Shown here one piece after another: positions 36,181 through 48,400 of a stretch of 64,000 nt of DNA (the first letter of the stretch is position 1; the number at the start of each line of letters is the position of its first letter). Under the pieces are notes generated by a model that ran no database searches, was not told the DNA's origin, and saw nothing but the letters and a program-made list of their open reading frames with translations. The stretch lies in NCBI GenBank assembly GCA_936440205.1, contig OW387138.1, positions 25,067,541 through 25,131,540 of the forward strand, written 5' to 3'. The translations under genes and the position numbers were made by a program. The stretch is from Lepidonotus clava. Its lineage: Eukaryota > Annelida > Polychaeta > Phyllodocida > Polynoidae.

Positions 36181-36899
36181 GGGATACAGATATAGGGCAG
36201 CGTACACGTGACGTATTAAAAAGGATATAACTCTGTTAAAGCTGGATGATCATATTAAGAGGGTTTTCCCTGCTGTTTTGAATACAAATCAACAACGGGG
36301 CGAATGAATGTCAGAGATAGCAACTAGGTCACCTGGAATACTGTAATATTATGATCATGAACAAAAAGCAAAAACTTAAATTAGACATTATCTCACTGCA
36401 CTATCATCCCTTTCTGTTGAACAGTCAGGTTGCAGTGGCACTATGTCATTCTTATCTTTTTAAATGAGATTATCCTCTGTTTTTGTAATCTACAATGACT
36501 ATAATTATTTTAAGCAATAACATTGAGTAATGTTATCTTGGGCATCGCGCATGACCATCACAGATAAGGAAAGGTCTAGCGGTCTGGAAAACACAGAGGG
36601 TTGATTTCAGTGTCTATAATTGGTTCCCTCTAAAGTGCAGATAAGAACCAAGCCATTCAAGCCTACTGAAATACAACACTGTCTGCACTCATGGCAATTA
36701 TTTGGTGGCACAGACTATAGAAAGATCCAATATCAGATGGGTTCAGCACTCAAAGGGAGGCACCGGGACTACAGGCTATAGGTTAGGGCTGTAGAAGTCA
36801 ACTATTGAGAATGTACAAGGTAGGCCTTTTAATAGGAATTTAGGCACGGGACTGTAGCCTTATCCCCATGCTGTTAGCTGGTTAGCCAAATAAGAGAAA
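36181..36899. other. Non-coding, nothing recognised
   Basis: AT-rich spacer with no gene-like frame. Confidence 0.55.
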
Positions 36900-37150
36900 T
36901 CTAGCCTTCATAAATACTATACGTTCATAGAAATGCATGTGCATGTCAGAGGACCTAAGCCTTAAGATTCTTTTTAATACTGAATATATTGATATCTCTG
37001 ATAGTTGGTAATAGTCCTGGACAGGAGTAACCTAGCCTTCATAAATACTATACGTTCCCTGAAATACTTGTGCATGCCAGAGGACCTAAGCCTTAAGACT
37101 CTGTTTAATACTTTATAATATCTATGATAGTTCTGGAGAGTAGTTGCAAT
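36900..37150. repeat. Tandem duplication, 131-bp period
   Basis: CTAGCCTTCATAAATACTAT occurs at 36,901 and again at 37,032. The shared order continues with GTGCATG, AGAGGACCTAAGCCTTAAGA, TTTAATACT and a CTGATAG/ATGATAG word. The copies differ at a modest number of positions and by small gaps. No transposon ends are visible. Confidence 0.85.
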
Positions 37151-37529
37151 CACAAATTGAAAACATACAAAGACAGTTTTGCCATTAAATTAATTAATGA
37201 GCTTCATTTCAATGCGTGGTGTGCAGTGCTCATACCATATGGTATTCTCCTCCACTGAAAACTGAATTGACTATAGTCCCCTTCTTTACCCTTTAAAAGA
37301 ATGAAAGTGAACAATAGAGTCAGAATTCGATGTCACCATAATGTCAAAGCTGTAAGGTCGATGCCCCCTGCTGTTTGGACCATATCCGTGCAATATCTGC
37401 TCCTTTGCTTGCTCCTGATTAGTATACGCTGGCCAGGCTCCCATATACCAAACATATATCCACAGTAAGAGCTAGGTGCCCCCACCTCGTCAGACAGTCA
37501 TCATGCAGGGTCACTTGAAGACGGCATCG

Positions 37530-37865
37530 ATCCGGGCGCCATCTGGCGTGAACCACCCCCTATCTGGGGCCGTCATATGAAGGTACACGTGGGTTTGCAT
37601 TTGGTCAAAACCCTTGTGATAGCGGACTCGGATTCAGGGGAGGGGGGTGCCAGGCACCCAAAAAAAATCCCAGGCCTGGGGGGCTTGGCCAAAATGTTTG
37701 CTATAGCAAGCCTCCTATTTCTCAAGTTCCTGAATCCCCCCAAGATAGTCTCCAAATATGGCTGCCCACCCCACAAGCGCTATATGAAGGCGGTTAGCAT
37801 TTGATCAAAATTCTTCCGATAGTCTCCAAATATGGCCGCCCACCCCACGACCTCTATAAGAAGGT
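37530..37865. repeat. Tandem repeat, about 73-bp period, with a CTCF-like word at its left edge
   Basis: GATAGTCTCCAAATATGGC followed by CGCCCACCCCAC-type sequence occurs at about 37,744 and 37,817. A more diverged relative of the rest of the unit (CATATGAAGG, GCATTTGGTCAAAA, GTGATAG) lies at about 37,576-37,622. The word GGCGCCATCTGGCG at 37,535-37,548 resembles the CTCF core. Frames in this region are short and opposite to each other; none is supported. Confidence 0.65.
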
Positions 37866-38109
37866 GGAAAGAGCTTTGAACAATGAGAATGTGTGGGTAT
37901 AATAATAGCTTTATCGTGCCTATAGTCACTCTCTATTAATTCGGTCACGTAAAGCTTACACAATCTCTAGACATTATACAATCTACTTTCATGCTGCATT
38001 ACTATTATATTTCATATATGATAAATAACCCAATATAACAAAGCTATGTACATAAAAAAGATGCTGGTCAAGATGCTGTCAACATATTTACTTAACCAAG
38101 CTAAACCGG
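37866..38109. other. Non-coding spacer
   Basis: AT-rich DNA with no feature seen. Confidence 0.55.
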
Positions 38110-38425
38110 CCGTTTTTCAATCAGGATTTCTTGGTCCAGTCTTACGTCCAGAGACCAGACCCGTACGAGTATCTCCAGCCGTGGGAATATATATCGCCCC
38201 CACCGTTTATGGCCGCCCACCTCAGGGCCTGCCCCGGGGAGGGGGTCGTCAACCGGAAGTGAAACCCGCACGGAGGGCCCCCTGGTGGCGAGTTGTTGAT
38301 TGATCTTAGCCGGGGGCACAGGTAATGTTGTCGGGAGGGGAGGGCCAGGGCTGCCGGGGAGGGAATGGGGGTGTGGGGAGTGGGGTGTAAGATTACTGAA
38401 GGGAGGCATGTAGAAACATGAGAAG
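38110..38425. promoter_or_regulatory. GC-rich island with CTCF-like and ETS sites
   Basis: The best CTCF-like word of the window, GCCCCCTGGTGGC, lies at 38,277-38,289. An ETS site CCGGAAGT lies 16 bp upstream at 38,253-38,260. The surrounding 200 bp are CpG- and G-rich (CTGCCCCGGGGAGGGGG). CTCF with ETS is typical of promoters and insulators. A minus-strand 115-codon frame crosses the block but is proline-rich low-complexity translation of GC-rich DNA and is not supported. Confidence 0.4.
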
Positions 38426-38614
38426 ATGGAACCAGCCAATATGTTCATGGATTTAGTTGATGTTGTGGTTGGTTGTCTATGTGGTTTGGTTGGTTGTCTA
38501 TGTGTTGTCTATGTACCCTCCACAAGGTACAAAGACCATAACAACCTGCATTCTTTTTCCATAATCATGAGGTCTCCTGACCAAAACATACGCTGTGTAA
38601 TTTCTCACTGGCAG

Positions 38615-38935
38615 GCCTCTGATAAGTATACCATTCAGCGTTCCGGTGCACAGTGCTATTTTTTCAATTTTGTGACGTAAGGATTTATTGTTTATTCAAT
38701 CAATAACAGACATAGGCATATATATATATATATTAATATATATATATACCTCCACCATTCCACATTAAGCAAGTGCCAATGAAAGGTATTGCCTATGACA
38801 AGCATACCATTCAGTGTTCCAGTGCTCTTCTTCAATATTATGATGTAACAATTTCTTGTCTTATTCAATAAATAACAGGCATGTACCTCTACCATTCCAA
38901 ATAACGCAATTGTTGATGTAAAGTGTTGCCTACAA
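38615..38935. repeat. Tandem duplication, about 176-bp period, with an internal AT run
   Basis: GCATACCATTCAG-type sequence occurs at about 38,625 and 38,801. The shared order is GTTCC, TTCAAT, TGACGTAA/TGATGTAA, TTATTCAAT, AATAACAG and ACCATTCCA. The first copy carries an (AT)n run at about 38,718-38,747 that the second lacks. Copies are diverged, roughly 75-80% alike by eye. Confidence 0.75.
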
Positions 38936-41900
38936 CAGTCCCAGGCATTGATCTTAGGCCGCAGAATGTTCTAGTAACGTCTCAAAATGCAACAGACCGT
39001 TGTTAGAACGTCACAGTTACGTCGTTCCTTGCCTGGGGTAATATCAGCCTGTATGATACCGGCGGCGTTCCCACCGCCTTGTTTTGGTGATGCCGGGATG
39101 CAGGCCCTACTCCTGTCTGTGTCTGATGTATGGAGGGAACGTTTAGCTTCCGGAACGTGAGACGCTACTCCAGGGTGAACGTCCGGGCAACTACCGAGGT
39201 ATACGTGTTCACCAGGCTTTCTCATTTTCCCTGTTCTATTCCTGAGAGCATCATGGATGTTCCATCTTGTCTCTTTATTATCTACTATTTACATATAATC
39301 TCAGGGGGTGTTTTCAGGAATTCAAAATCAAAATTGTGATGGAGAGAGATAATCCAGTTGTATATGATATGTATGTATACATGTATGTAATCGACCTGGA
39401 TTGACCATTAATCCCCCCCACCTGACTATTTGATTTGCACGTATTATATATTATGTCACGAGCCTCTAAGAAATAGCTACTTCCCTGAATTTCCACTATA
39501 TGCCTAATAACGTCCCCGTTCTCCAAAGAAATCCCTAGCTCACCACGTCCTCACATTTCACATAGAAGTCTTAACCCTCTTCATCCCCAAACCCAGCTTC
39601 TAACCCCAATCCCTCTGACCGTTTGATGTATGTGCTATCCCTTACATCTTCCCCGTAGAGCCGTGCCCTGTTCCAGCCATCCCTGCCACCCGAACAATAA
39701 CCTCCCAAACCCCCAATATCCCACCCCCGTGATCCAAGGGCGCACGCCACCCAAGAAGTTATTGCACCCATGACCCTTTTCAATACCAAACCCTGATCCC
39801 GACCTACTTCATTTCAAAACCAATAAACCAGCTCGGTCAACCCTATAGGATAACAAACCCTTCTCTTGCAGGTTTATTCTCAAGGGTAGCCCATTCAATT
39901 CTACAAACCAAAGTAACAAATTTTATCCTGTGACTGCAGGGAAATGTATTTTGCACACTAATCGTCATCAATTGATGTTAATCTTGTTGTAAAGCATGTA
40001 CATGTTCTTCTGCCTGCTGCTAACCAGCTAACCACAGGATCACTAGGTGCAGCTGCGTAACCACTGCATGAATGTGTATAATCCCAAATGGCTAAGATAT
40101 ATTTGTAGTAAGAAACAGAATCAAAACTCAGATTTACTGCATTATCCCATTGCCAGATTCACAACGTCCCTTTATCCCTAAAGTCGAGTTGGATGTATTT
40201 CCACAATTTTATTACTTTATCCCTAAAGCTCAGGATCGGATCAGCGATACCACCAACCTTAAGCTTACTATACAGATTACTTAAAGAGGCAGGAGGTGTG
40301 TATAATGTTATTTGGACGTCGAAGGCTAATCGGATATCTATATGCATAATGAAAAATTACAATGGGATTCAGCGGCAGAACGATGAGCCGGTCGCGAGCT
40401 ACTCACGAGCAATTTGTATAATGTATTAGCTGCTCCTTATTGGTGGTGGATCTTGTTAGTGGTATGATGAATGGCATCCCCGAGTTGGTCAGCTTAAGGC
40501 CTCTGGTCTTCGTTAACACTGAGCAGAGAACAAGGGATGAGCAGCTCAACAACCAGGGCGTTGTTAACGCCGTTATATTAGGACAACATACAGCAGCATT
40601 TTGAACAGTCACTGTATATAAGTGCAGTGTTCGTTTTTAGCATCTAATTATAATTATTAAGACCGTTTTGCAGCATTCTAATGATATTAGGAAATAAGAA
40701 ATAAGCAAAACACTGTTGTTTTTAATTGTTGATTAATTTACTTTAAAGCTGTTTCTGTCAATAATTTCTCGCGCTCCATTGTATTAGTTACTAATGGATA
40801 GTATGAACAATTATTCTACGTTTGTGTATTGAATATCATCCACTAGCTGTAGTGTAGGATCCTTTTAGAGAACGGACTGACGGTATAGCGGCCTATATTT
40901 ACATGACTTGTTGTCAAAAGACACCGTAATTCGAAGTTAATTCGTCATTGCGGTATTCTCATCTCTTGGGGGAAGCTATCCAAACCTGTGGATATTTTGA
41001 TGTCAACGTTCTTAGATTACAAGTATAACGCTTTTTCTACCATTTTTAATATCATGTCACTTTAAATACCGACTGTCGATCTTATAATTAGAAACAATGT
41101 TGCTATAATTCTGTCATAGGCCTGGAATCTTATGACATATGGAACCAAGCGAAATGTCCTCTACCCGAAATACTAGAGACTCCAATTGTGTTACATTTCC
41201 CTTTCATCCTGAGCTACACGTCTCCTCAGACCCTTGACTGTAACGTCGTCACATATTACCAGACCGTCAGGTAATGCTTTGACATTTTGTCACAAAAATG
41301 ATTTTGTACATATAAGGCCTATAGGCGTCCGTCTGACTATTATATATATAGATACATAACCAACCAGGGAGGAGGTCCAAGGTGAGTTATCAGCGTAAGG
41401 TGTCATTGAGATTTCGGCCTGAGAACTCAGGGCCCTAGAGGCTGCCTGATGGTCACTATATATTTCTGACACCCCATCAAAGACCTCCCACACAAGTTGG
41501 TCAGATGTTTATCATGTGCTGGCACAATAGTAAAATGAAATTTTAAAGTTTAGTCTAACTAAACCACGGCATCAAACAAAATCAAGTAACAAACAATTAC
41601 AAACTAGGTCAAACGTCCCAGCTGGTTCTCCTCAGGTGTGCCTGAAATCACATCAGATTCAGTTGCTGGTTAAGGTACTGAACATGCATCTGCCTGGGGA
41701 ATTCAAATGTGTTTAGTTGGAGACTCATGTTGCACGTGTTAAAACGGCTGATCGTGCAGAAGACGCCTGTCGTCTTAACCCTCCATGCCCGGCGGTAAAA
41801 GACGGCAAACCTGGCGATCAATGGGCGGGCAGGGCACTTCCGGCAGTGCACAGGGCTGCATTCAACTAGCCAACTTTGATCCCAATTTCAGAAATCGCAA

Positions 41901-42169
41901 GTTGAAATAAGGATTAAATATAGACATGTTATATATTATCATAAAAAGGATTTTAGATTCCACTTCAAATGGGGTGTAACATGCAAGGGTTTCTTACGTA
42001 AGTCTCATGGTGCACAGCAAATTCGAAATTGTCAATTCTTGGTAGTCAAAATCGCCTAGTGGAATGTGGGCTTAACAAGTGCGTTGGGCCGCGCAGGTGA
42101 TTTCATTGAGGACATAAAGAAGAGTTTGCGTGCCGATCAAAAGCCTTGTAATTCTCGCCTGGCTCTCTA
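38936..42169. other. Non-coding; C-rich patch at 39,540-39,830
   Basis: The + strand at 39,540-39,830 is C- and A-rich with few G (CCCCAAACCC-type words). This explains the glycine/arginine-rich 72-codon frame on the minus strand; it is not a gene. A CpG-richer patch at 38,990-39,220 and a second at 41,750-41,850 hold no decisive motif. The rest is AT-rich. Confidence 0.45.
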
Positions 42170-42745
42170 AGTGTGCCCTGTTTGACTTATGCCCCGGCCT
42201 TGGAGAAATCCAATAGGAGCCGGCCCGGGCCTAGGGGGTATCTATGCGCCCAACCGAAATCCAATCACCCCTCTCTGACCACCGGGCGATAATAGCGGAA
42301 AGTCCAGACTCCCGAGCGGTAATACGTGAAAACGCCGGCGTGGACGTACTCCAAGACCCTGGAGGAGCATGAGGGATAGACCGGATGGGACTAGGTAGCA
42401 CGACCAAGTAATTGATCTCTAATAAAAGTGAGATATGACAGGGGAGTAGGAGGGATTTTTTTCAAGCAGCCGGCTTGATATCCGGGCTAGAAAAAAAGGG
42501 GGGCACAGGGGGAAAAGGGCGAGTGGGAAGCCGGTAGTGAGAAATCGACGCCCTAATCGGCTGAGACGTAAATCGTGGCTGATTCACGACTACCACGGTC
42601 ACGTGACTGCATCGATCGGGAACCCACGCATGCGCAGACTGATCAATCTGAGGGTTTTTCTTGGTCTGGGCGTTGGGCAGTTCTTGGGCTATAGTATGCT
42701 GATATTGGTGCGTGTGACCACCCGGAGGAAAGGTTGGAGTAACCT
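42170..42745. promoter_or_regulatory. CpG-rich block with paired CCAAT boxes, NRF1 and E-box sites
   Basis: An identical GAAATCCAAT word occurs at 42,205-42,214 and 42,256-42,265, 51 bp apart. Further right, GTCACGTGAC (42,598-42,607) is a perfect palindromic E-box, followed 19 bp later by the NRF1 core CGCATGCGCA (42,627-42,636). The composition is that of a broad TATA-less promoter. A 71-codon plus frame (42,537-42,752) starts at an internal non-ATG codon, is arginine-rich and has a hydrophobic stretch. It could be a first exon, but nothing supports that beyond position. Confidence 0.42.
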
Positions 42746-43240
42746 GATCTAGGCAGGGTTACAGGTATTCTTATTGAATTCTGTCTTTCATGAGGGTTCT
42801 TATTTCACAAATCAAAAGGGTAGGGAATTCTAGATCTGTGCACACTGGCCTACTTTTGAAGCAGTGTCAAGTGAACGTTTATTTTTTGGGTTTGGATAGC
42901 ATTCTTTATCAAACAACATGTCCCCAGCGAACGTATGGTTCGATATAACGCAAACAATATTTTTCTCTGTATATGACTAACAGAAAATTTCTCAGAAAAT
43001 TATCACAAATGTAAAGGCTCATAACATGGTAATGCCAATGTTTGGGCTTCTTTGCCCACTCCCATGCTCCAAGTTACAATGGCTTGAATAAAGAACCCGT
43101 GCTTCGGTAAATGGCCAGGTGGATATCTCCTCATTGCTTCAATCCTCATAAATCTCCTGTCCATCCATGTTTGTGTATGTGAGTGTGCGTCTGTCTGTGG
43201 CTGATTCTCTGTCCGTGATTTGTCTGTGGTCTCCTGATTC
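42746..43240. other. Non-coding spacer
   Basis: AT-rich DNA. A long minus-strand frame (124 codons, 43,003-43,377) enters here from the right; it has no recognisable domain. Confidence 0.5.
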
Positions 43241-43490
43241 TGGACCTTCGTGAAAAACGAGCAAATGTTGAGCATGTCACCCCAATCCGGGCCACACCCT
43301 CCCCGTGTTGTGCCTCTAACGGATGGCTTTAAGTGGCTCTTCGCCGACTCTACACGATTGTCAATGGGCACGTACAAGACATCCCGCCCTCAACCCGCCC
43401 CTCCACAGCCTCCTCGGCCAAGGAAGGGGTTAAAGCATTCGGGCACAGTCAATGGATGTCGCCTTTCCACCCTAAACTGATCAATTCCAG
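43241..43490 (+). CDS. Very weak candidate exon, proline-rich, function unknown
   Basis: Plus-strand frame 43,250-43,480. It is 76 codons, non-ATG at its first codon, with internal ATG codons near 43,265. The translation is proline- and arginine-rich in its second half (QPAPPQPPRPRKG). The mixed hydrophobic and charged first half reads more like protein than most frames here. A minus-strand frame of 124 codons covers the same DNA, so at most one can be real. No clear splice acceptor precedes it. I do not recognise a family. Confidence 0.12.
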
Positions 43491-45225
43491 TCCAGGTTTT
43501 GTCCTCCTCAGAATATTTCATCGCATCTGCCTTCCCAGTGCTTTTCTTGAAGCAACCAGAATATGCCAATACCTCATTCAGGGGGATCCGTTGGATCCAT
43601 CCTTGCTAATACTTTCTTTTGGCTTAAGCTAACCATGGATCAGGGGTTTTCTGATTTGTTCCCTGTCCGTCTGTATAGATCGGTCCCCTTTTCCTTCTCG
43701 GTGCAATTTTACGACATGCCAGGAGGAGGCCGATTGTTGGCACAACAACGTGGAGGCGCTGAGAACGACGCGGTGTTTTCAGCAGGGAATCGTTACCACC
43801 TGCCCACAGTCTTCGCGTCAACGACGGTTGGGGGATAGCCGCGCTGCCTTAAGTCGAAGATAGGAGGGGGGGGGGGCAACCTTGAAAAGACTGATTTTTC
43901 AATATTCTCTTACAAAGCGTGTCCACACAGTGTTTTACATTTTTGAGTGAATATGCTTAAGGAAGAGACATAGTTACCTCCACAGTACTGCAGACCCTCT
44001 TACCGCCTAACCAATGTAAACAACATGACCCCTGCGAACTCTATAGGGTATTTCATCAAAAACTTAGGTGTCAAAGTGGGTAGATGTAGAATGTTCTTGT
44101 GAATATGCATACATCTCTGTCAAATGTTTACTACACCCCTAGGAAAGAAATTTGGACGTATACCTAATGCACAGCCTTATACCAGAGAGAGGGAATTTCA
44201 ACTACCAGGTGCACACTTTGGTAACAAAAGACATTTTCTTACACAACCATGGAATATTGAATCATTTAAATCTGATATTGTCTAGACCATAGAGGAGTGG
44301 GCTGGCGGAAGGCTCACTAGTAAGCTGCACGGAGGACCCGTAGTTCCCAGGGGAAGACATTTCCATAGATCACACGGAGTATCAGGAGGCTGAGAAGATT
44401 AGGGGGTGCTGACTAGAAGAAGGGTTCACTCAATTGATCTCTGTAACAAAGCCTTCTGTAAAAGGCCATCTTGACGGCAGAGTGTACGGCTTTCTTAAAG
44501 TTCAGCGACATATCAATTTCTATCATATAGGGTTCACCGTGTTACAAAGGTAAATTTAGAGGTACCTAAGCCCCATACCTACTGGGACATTTTGGACCTC
44601 GGTTATTGTATTTTCCTCTGATCACCCATCAGTACGGTGTATTGAAAAGTATGGTTTACCTGAATCGCTGGGGAAATCACCGGCCGATTTGACCAGCGAT
44701 GTTATTGAACATATAATATTCATTTTGAGACAGCAGACTGACGGGCGATAGGATGAAATACGATAGCTGAAACCCAAACTGTCCTAGTTGGTATAGGGAC
44801 CTTGCTATTTGAAACAGGGACCATCTGAATAGTTATATAATTGTACATAGGTACGTACCTGCCTAAAAGCTAATCAAAGTGCTATCAAAGGGTAGTCGGA
44901 AGTGTTTCTAGGTGGAGTTAATAAACGTTGTGCTTGCAGTAGTTTATAACTCTTGCACATTGTTTTTTTATGTATACAAAACCTATGTGTGTTGTGTCAC
45001 TGGCCCATATAGTTTATCGTTGGCACTTCCTGTAAACGAAATACGAGGATCATTTTGACATAACCCTGGAAGCTTTACTGTACAACAGGGTTCATAGATC
45101 ACAATTTGAGGGAACTCTTGCTTCCACATTCATAATCCAATTATGGACGTGAATGAGGAAAATTCAAAACATGTAGAGAACATAGTGAATGTAACCGATG
45201 GGGGAGATATGGGGTAGGAGCAGAA
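43491..45225. other. Non-coding; G-run at 43,866
   Basis: A G-run of about 11 bases lies at 43,866-43,877. The short overlapping frames on both strands at 43,560-43,840 are unsupported. The remainder is AT-rich. Confidence 0.5.
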
Positions 45226-45485
45226 ACCCCGGAACCAAGGTCTCCTTTCAAGCCACTTCTCCTTTTTGGCGTGGGAAGGCAACAGTCGCTTCAGACCCCT
45301 CCAAACCTTGGACCTTTGTCTCTGAAGGCGCATGCGCAAGTGTCACGTGCTACCTGCCCTGTCAGACATCAAACCCCCATTGCGCATGTCCGCAGAAGGC
45401 CATTCTCCCAGCCGACCAATCAATATGCAGTAGTGTTGTCAGTGCAGATCCCGGCCGACCCTTTTGTATGGAGGCTTAGGACCTA
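45226..45485. promoter_or_regulatory. CpG-richer block with NRF1 and E-box sites
   Basis: A perfect NRF1 palindrome GCGCATGCGC at 45,328-45,337 is followed 6 bp later by CACGTG at 45,344-45,349. A second half-type word TTGCGCATG follows near 45,379, and CCAATCAATATGC near 45,416 adds a CCAAT-type word. The same NRF1 plus CACGTG pairing appears at 42.6 kb. It is likely a broad promoter or enhancer; no exon can be joined to it. Confidence 0.42.
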
Positions 45486-48400
45486 CCCGTAATGCCTGAG
45501 ATTTCTTTTCTACTGTTTGGAGGAAGATGAGTGGTTCAAAAATATTCGGTACAATTCGAAGGGCTTTTCTGGGCTCCTCTGAATTAAGTCTAGTCGCTGC
45601 AGATACTTTTGAGCAGGTCCGAACTGAGCATCTAGAGGCAAACAATTCTGACTTCGTGCAGATACCATCACAACACCTTGAAAGGAACGGGTCGCCATAT
45701 GAGTGATCAAATTAGAATTACTTATATTCACTGTCCATTGTAAATAGCTAGAACAGATAGTTAAGCTTAACATATCCTTCACCTCATGAAGTCAGATTTT
45801 ACCATTTTCATTTTTCTGAATTCACTATTTCTAGATTTACCTGATAGTCACATGGTTGTGATAACATATTGGGATCACCAAAATCTTCCAACACCTCTTA
45901 TTAGTTTAAAAGAGATCCAACCATTCCAAAAATACCAGAGCTGTCCAGAACAGTTCCAACGTTTGGCAGTTCCTTGATAGTTAGACCCAGTTTTAAACAG
46001 TCCTGACCTCTACTGCGCAGTTCCCATCAGACGTGATGAGTGACATCTTCTGGCTATAAGGGCAGACTGCATGCCCCCCTTCTCACATTGTTTGTCCACC
46101 TCTGTGCCGTCAGTCCCAGACCTTTATGTATTCACTATACATACTTGTCTGTCACTTACAAAGGTCTGTGTCTGGCTTATATATCCTGGTTGTCCAGGCC
46201 CATCCCTGCTTAGAAAAGGTTATGTCCTTTTCGTGTCCTTTTTGTCTTTATCAAAGTTTTAGTGTGTACTTTTGTTTCCTATGCCCTTTGCTCTCGGGAT
46301 AACTGTATGACTCATTTACTAGTCAACATGCTTGGGACTGACAGTGGGGAGTAAAATGACATAAAGGCAATCACACCGTAGGGTTGTATTTCACGTACGG
46401 ATATTGTTGACCAGTTATAGTTGGATGGATTACTATCCCGAAGATATTGTGACATTTTCGTGGCTGTTTCCGAGTAACTCTTTGTTATTAATGTGTGCCA
46501 TCTACCTATATTGTTGATACTAAATTCGGACTATCAGAGAAACTGTATAGTCCTACACTTTAACCAGTTCATTTTACTAACGTTTGGACAGCTGTATTTG
46601 GAATATACATCACTCTTGAGTTCAACTGTGCCTCGCTTCTATTTCTCTTAAAGCTAAGGTTCCAGAGGATAATCTTGCTAAAATTGATTAATTTAAGAAC
46701 CATTTTACCTTTGTGTCGCCTATTCTCCAACCGAGGCCTCTGGCGGTCACTCGTAAGCAAAGTCTAAGCCATTGATGATTGCTCTTTCCGTACAAATGGC
46801 AAAGCCATGGATCTGCCTAGACAACCAATAAAGTATCATATTACCAATAAACTGTTGAGGACACCAACTGTTTTGTTAGGTTCACATGGGCCATCCAATG
46901 AGCTGCTCGAGAAATACTCCAAAAAAGGTCGTAAAAGAGCCTGCCGAGATAAATGAAGGCCTTCAAAAAACAAAAAACTTTTGACCACGGTACTATTTCT
47001 GTTGATAACCTGATAACCGAAGTTCTCTACTTCTTATGATGCTAAGATTTTTAAAAGCCATCAGCTGAAGGTGACTAAAGTCCTCATATAATTTATTAAA
47101 GAACCTTATATATAACCAAATGTAAATATTACAGACTGAATTTAATCATTTTGCTCCATGATTAACGATTGTATCAGCTATAGTACACATAATATTATTA
47201 CAAAAAACGACTCCTAACACGGGCTGTTGTTTTCAATCCCCTAGCACATGCCTATTTCAGAAATCTTCTCAAACAATGTCCTGTTTAGATGTAAATTTAC
47301 AAAAGCAAAATGAGAAGAATCGTTCTACAACAATCACTATGCAGCCTAATTCATGAACTCTTGTGTTTATAATTGGTTTACTGTAGTCTGAAAGGGAGTA
47401 AAACGCATTTCAAAGGAGAGGCTAAAATCCAAATGCAAAGCTAAATACATGTAAATTATTCTAATAAAAAGGTGATGCGTTCAATACACTTTCTGAGTAA
47501 TGGAGAATCAGGTGAAACTAAAATGTAGGGCATTATTGTTGCATTAAAAACGGTTGAGTTGCATTATTAGATTATCTTTTGAAAGGTTTTGACAGTGTCT
47601 AGTGTTAAGCAGATCAGGGTCTAACTCCATTTATCCCTGACTCTGTCCAAACACTATCATTGTAAACATTTACCAAACAATGTGTCCATCTCCTCCCCTT
47701 CCATGTAGGAAGGCCTATGTATGAAATATTTGTGAGATCTAATCCACAAAATGCTCCAGCATGTTTGATCCAGGCTGAAAGGGGTGGTCGTGGCTAGCTT
47801 TTGCTGCAAATGAGATTGCATGTCTAATGGGATACAGACTCAATACCCCATCTGTGTTCATACAGATCGCAGACTAATACTCTGGTAAGCGTAGGGTGAA
47901 CCAAGTGTAAACGTCAACCATTGATGAAACAAGAATTGATAGAGAAATACTTACGTACATTGTATAGTTGAAAGGCGAGCATGTTTGATTACCAGTCCCT
48001 TATGGATTGAGATGTTACTGTTTAAAATTTAGTGTCACAATATACGTCATAACACAGTTTAATGATTAGCCACGTTACATGGGATGAAAAACAGACACGT
48101 TTGTCAATAAACGTTGTTAGTGGCCTGCTGTTTTACTGAGATCGCTAGTGCAATAGCAAGTCAGGATACAAATTAGCTGAAATTCACACCATTATTTCCT
48201 TTGCACAATAGACATTTTGGTTAACACAATTTGAGATAAATGAGGTTGAAACGTTACTAAAACGAGGGATACCTCATGCTTATTGCAATGGCTTGTCCGA
48301 ATTTAAAGTATTGTCCATATCAAACCATCATAATCGTATAGATGCCTACCATTGTATTTTCGCCTTCTGTGGAGTAATGTTCTAAAATGTTTACTTACTA

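Noticed and set aside
38101-38448. 115-codon proline-rich minus frame
   Set aside because: Explained by GC-rich, low-complexity DNA around the CTCF/ETS island.
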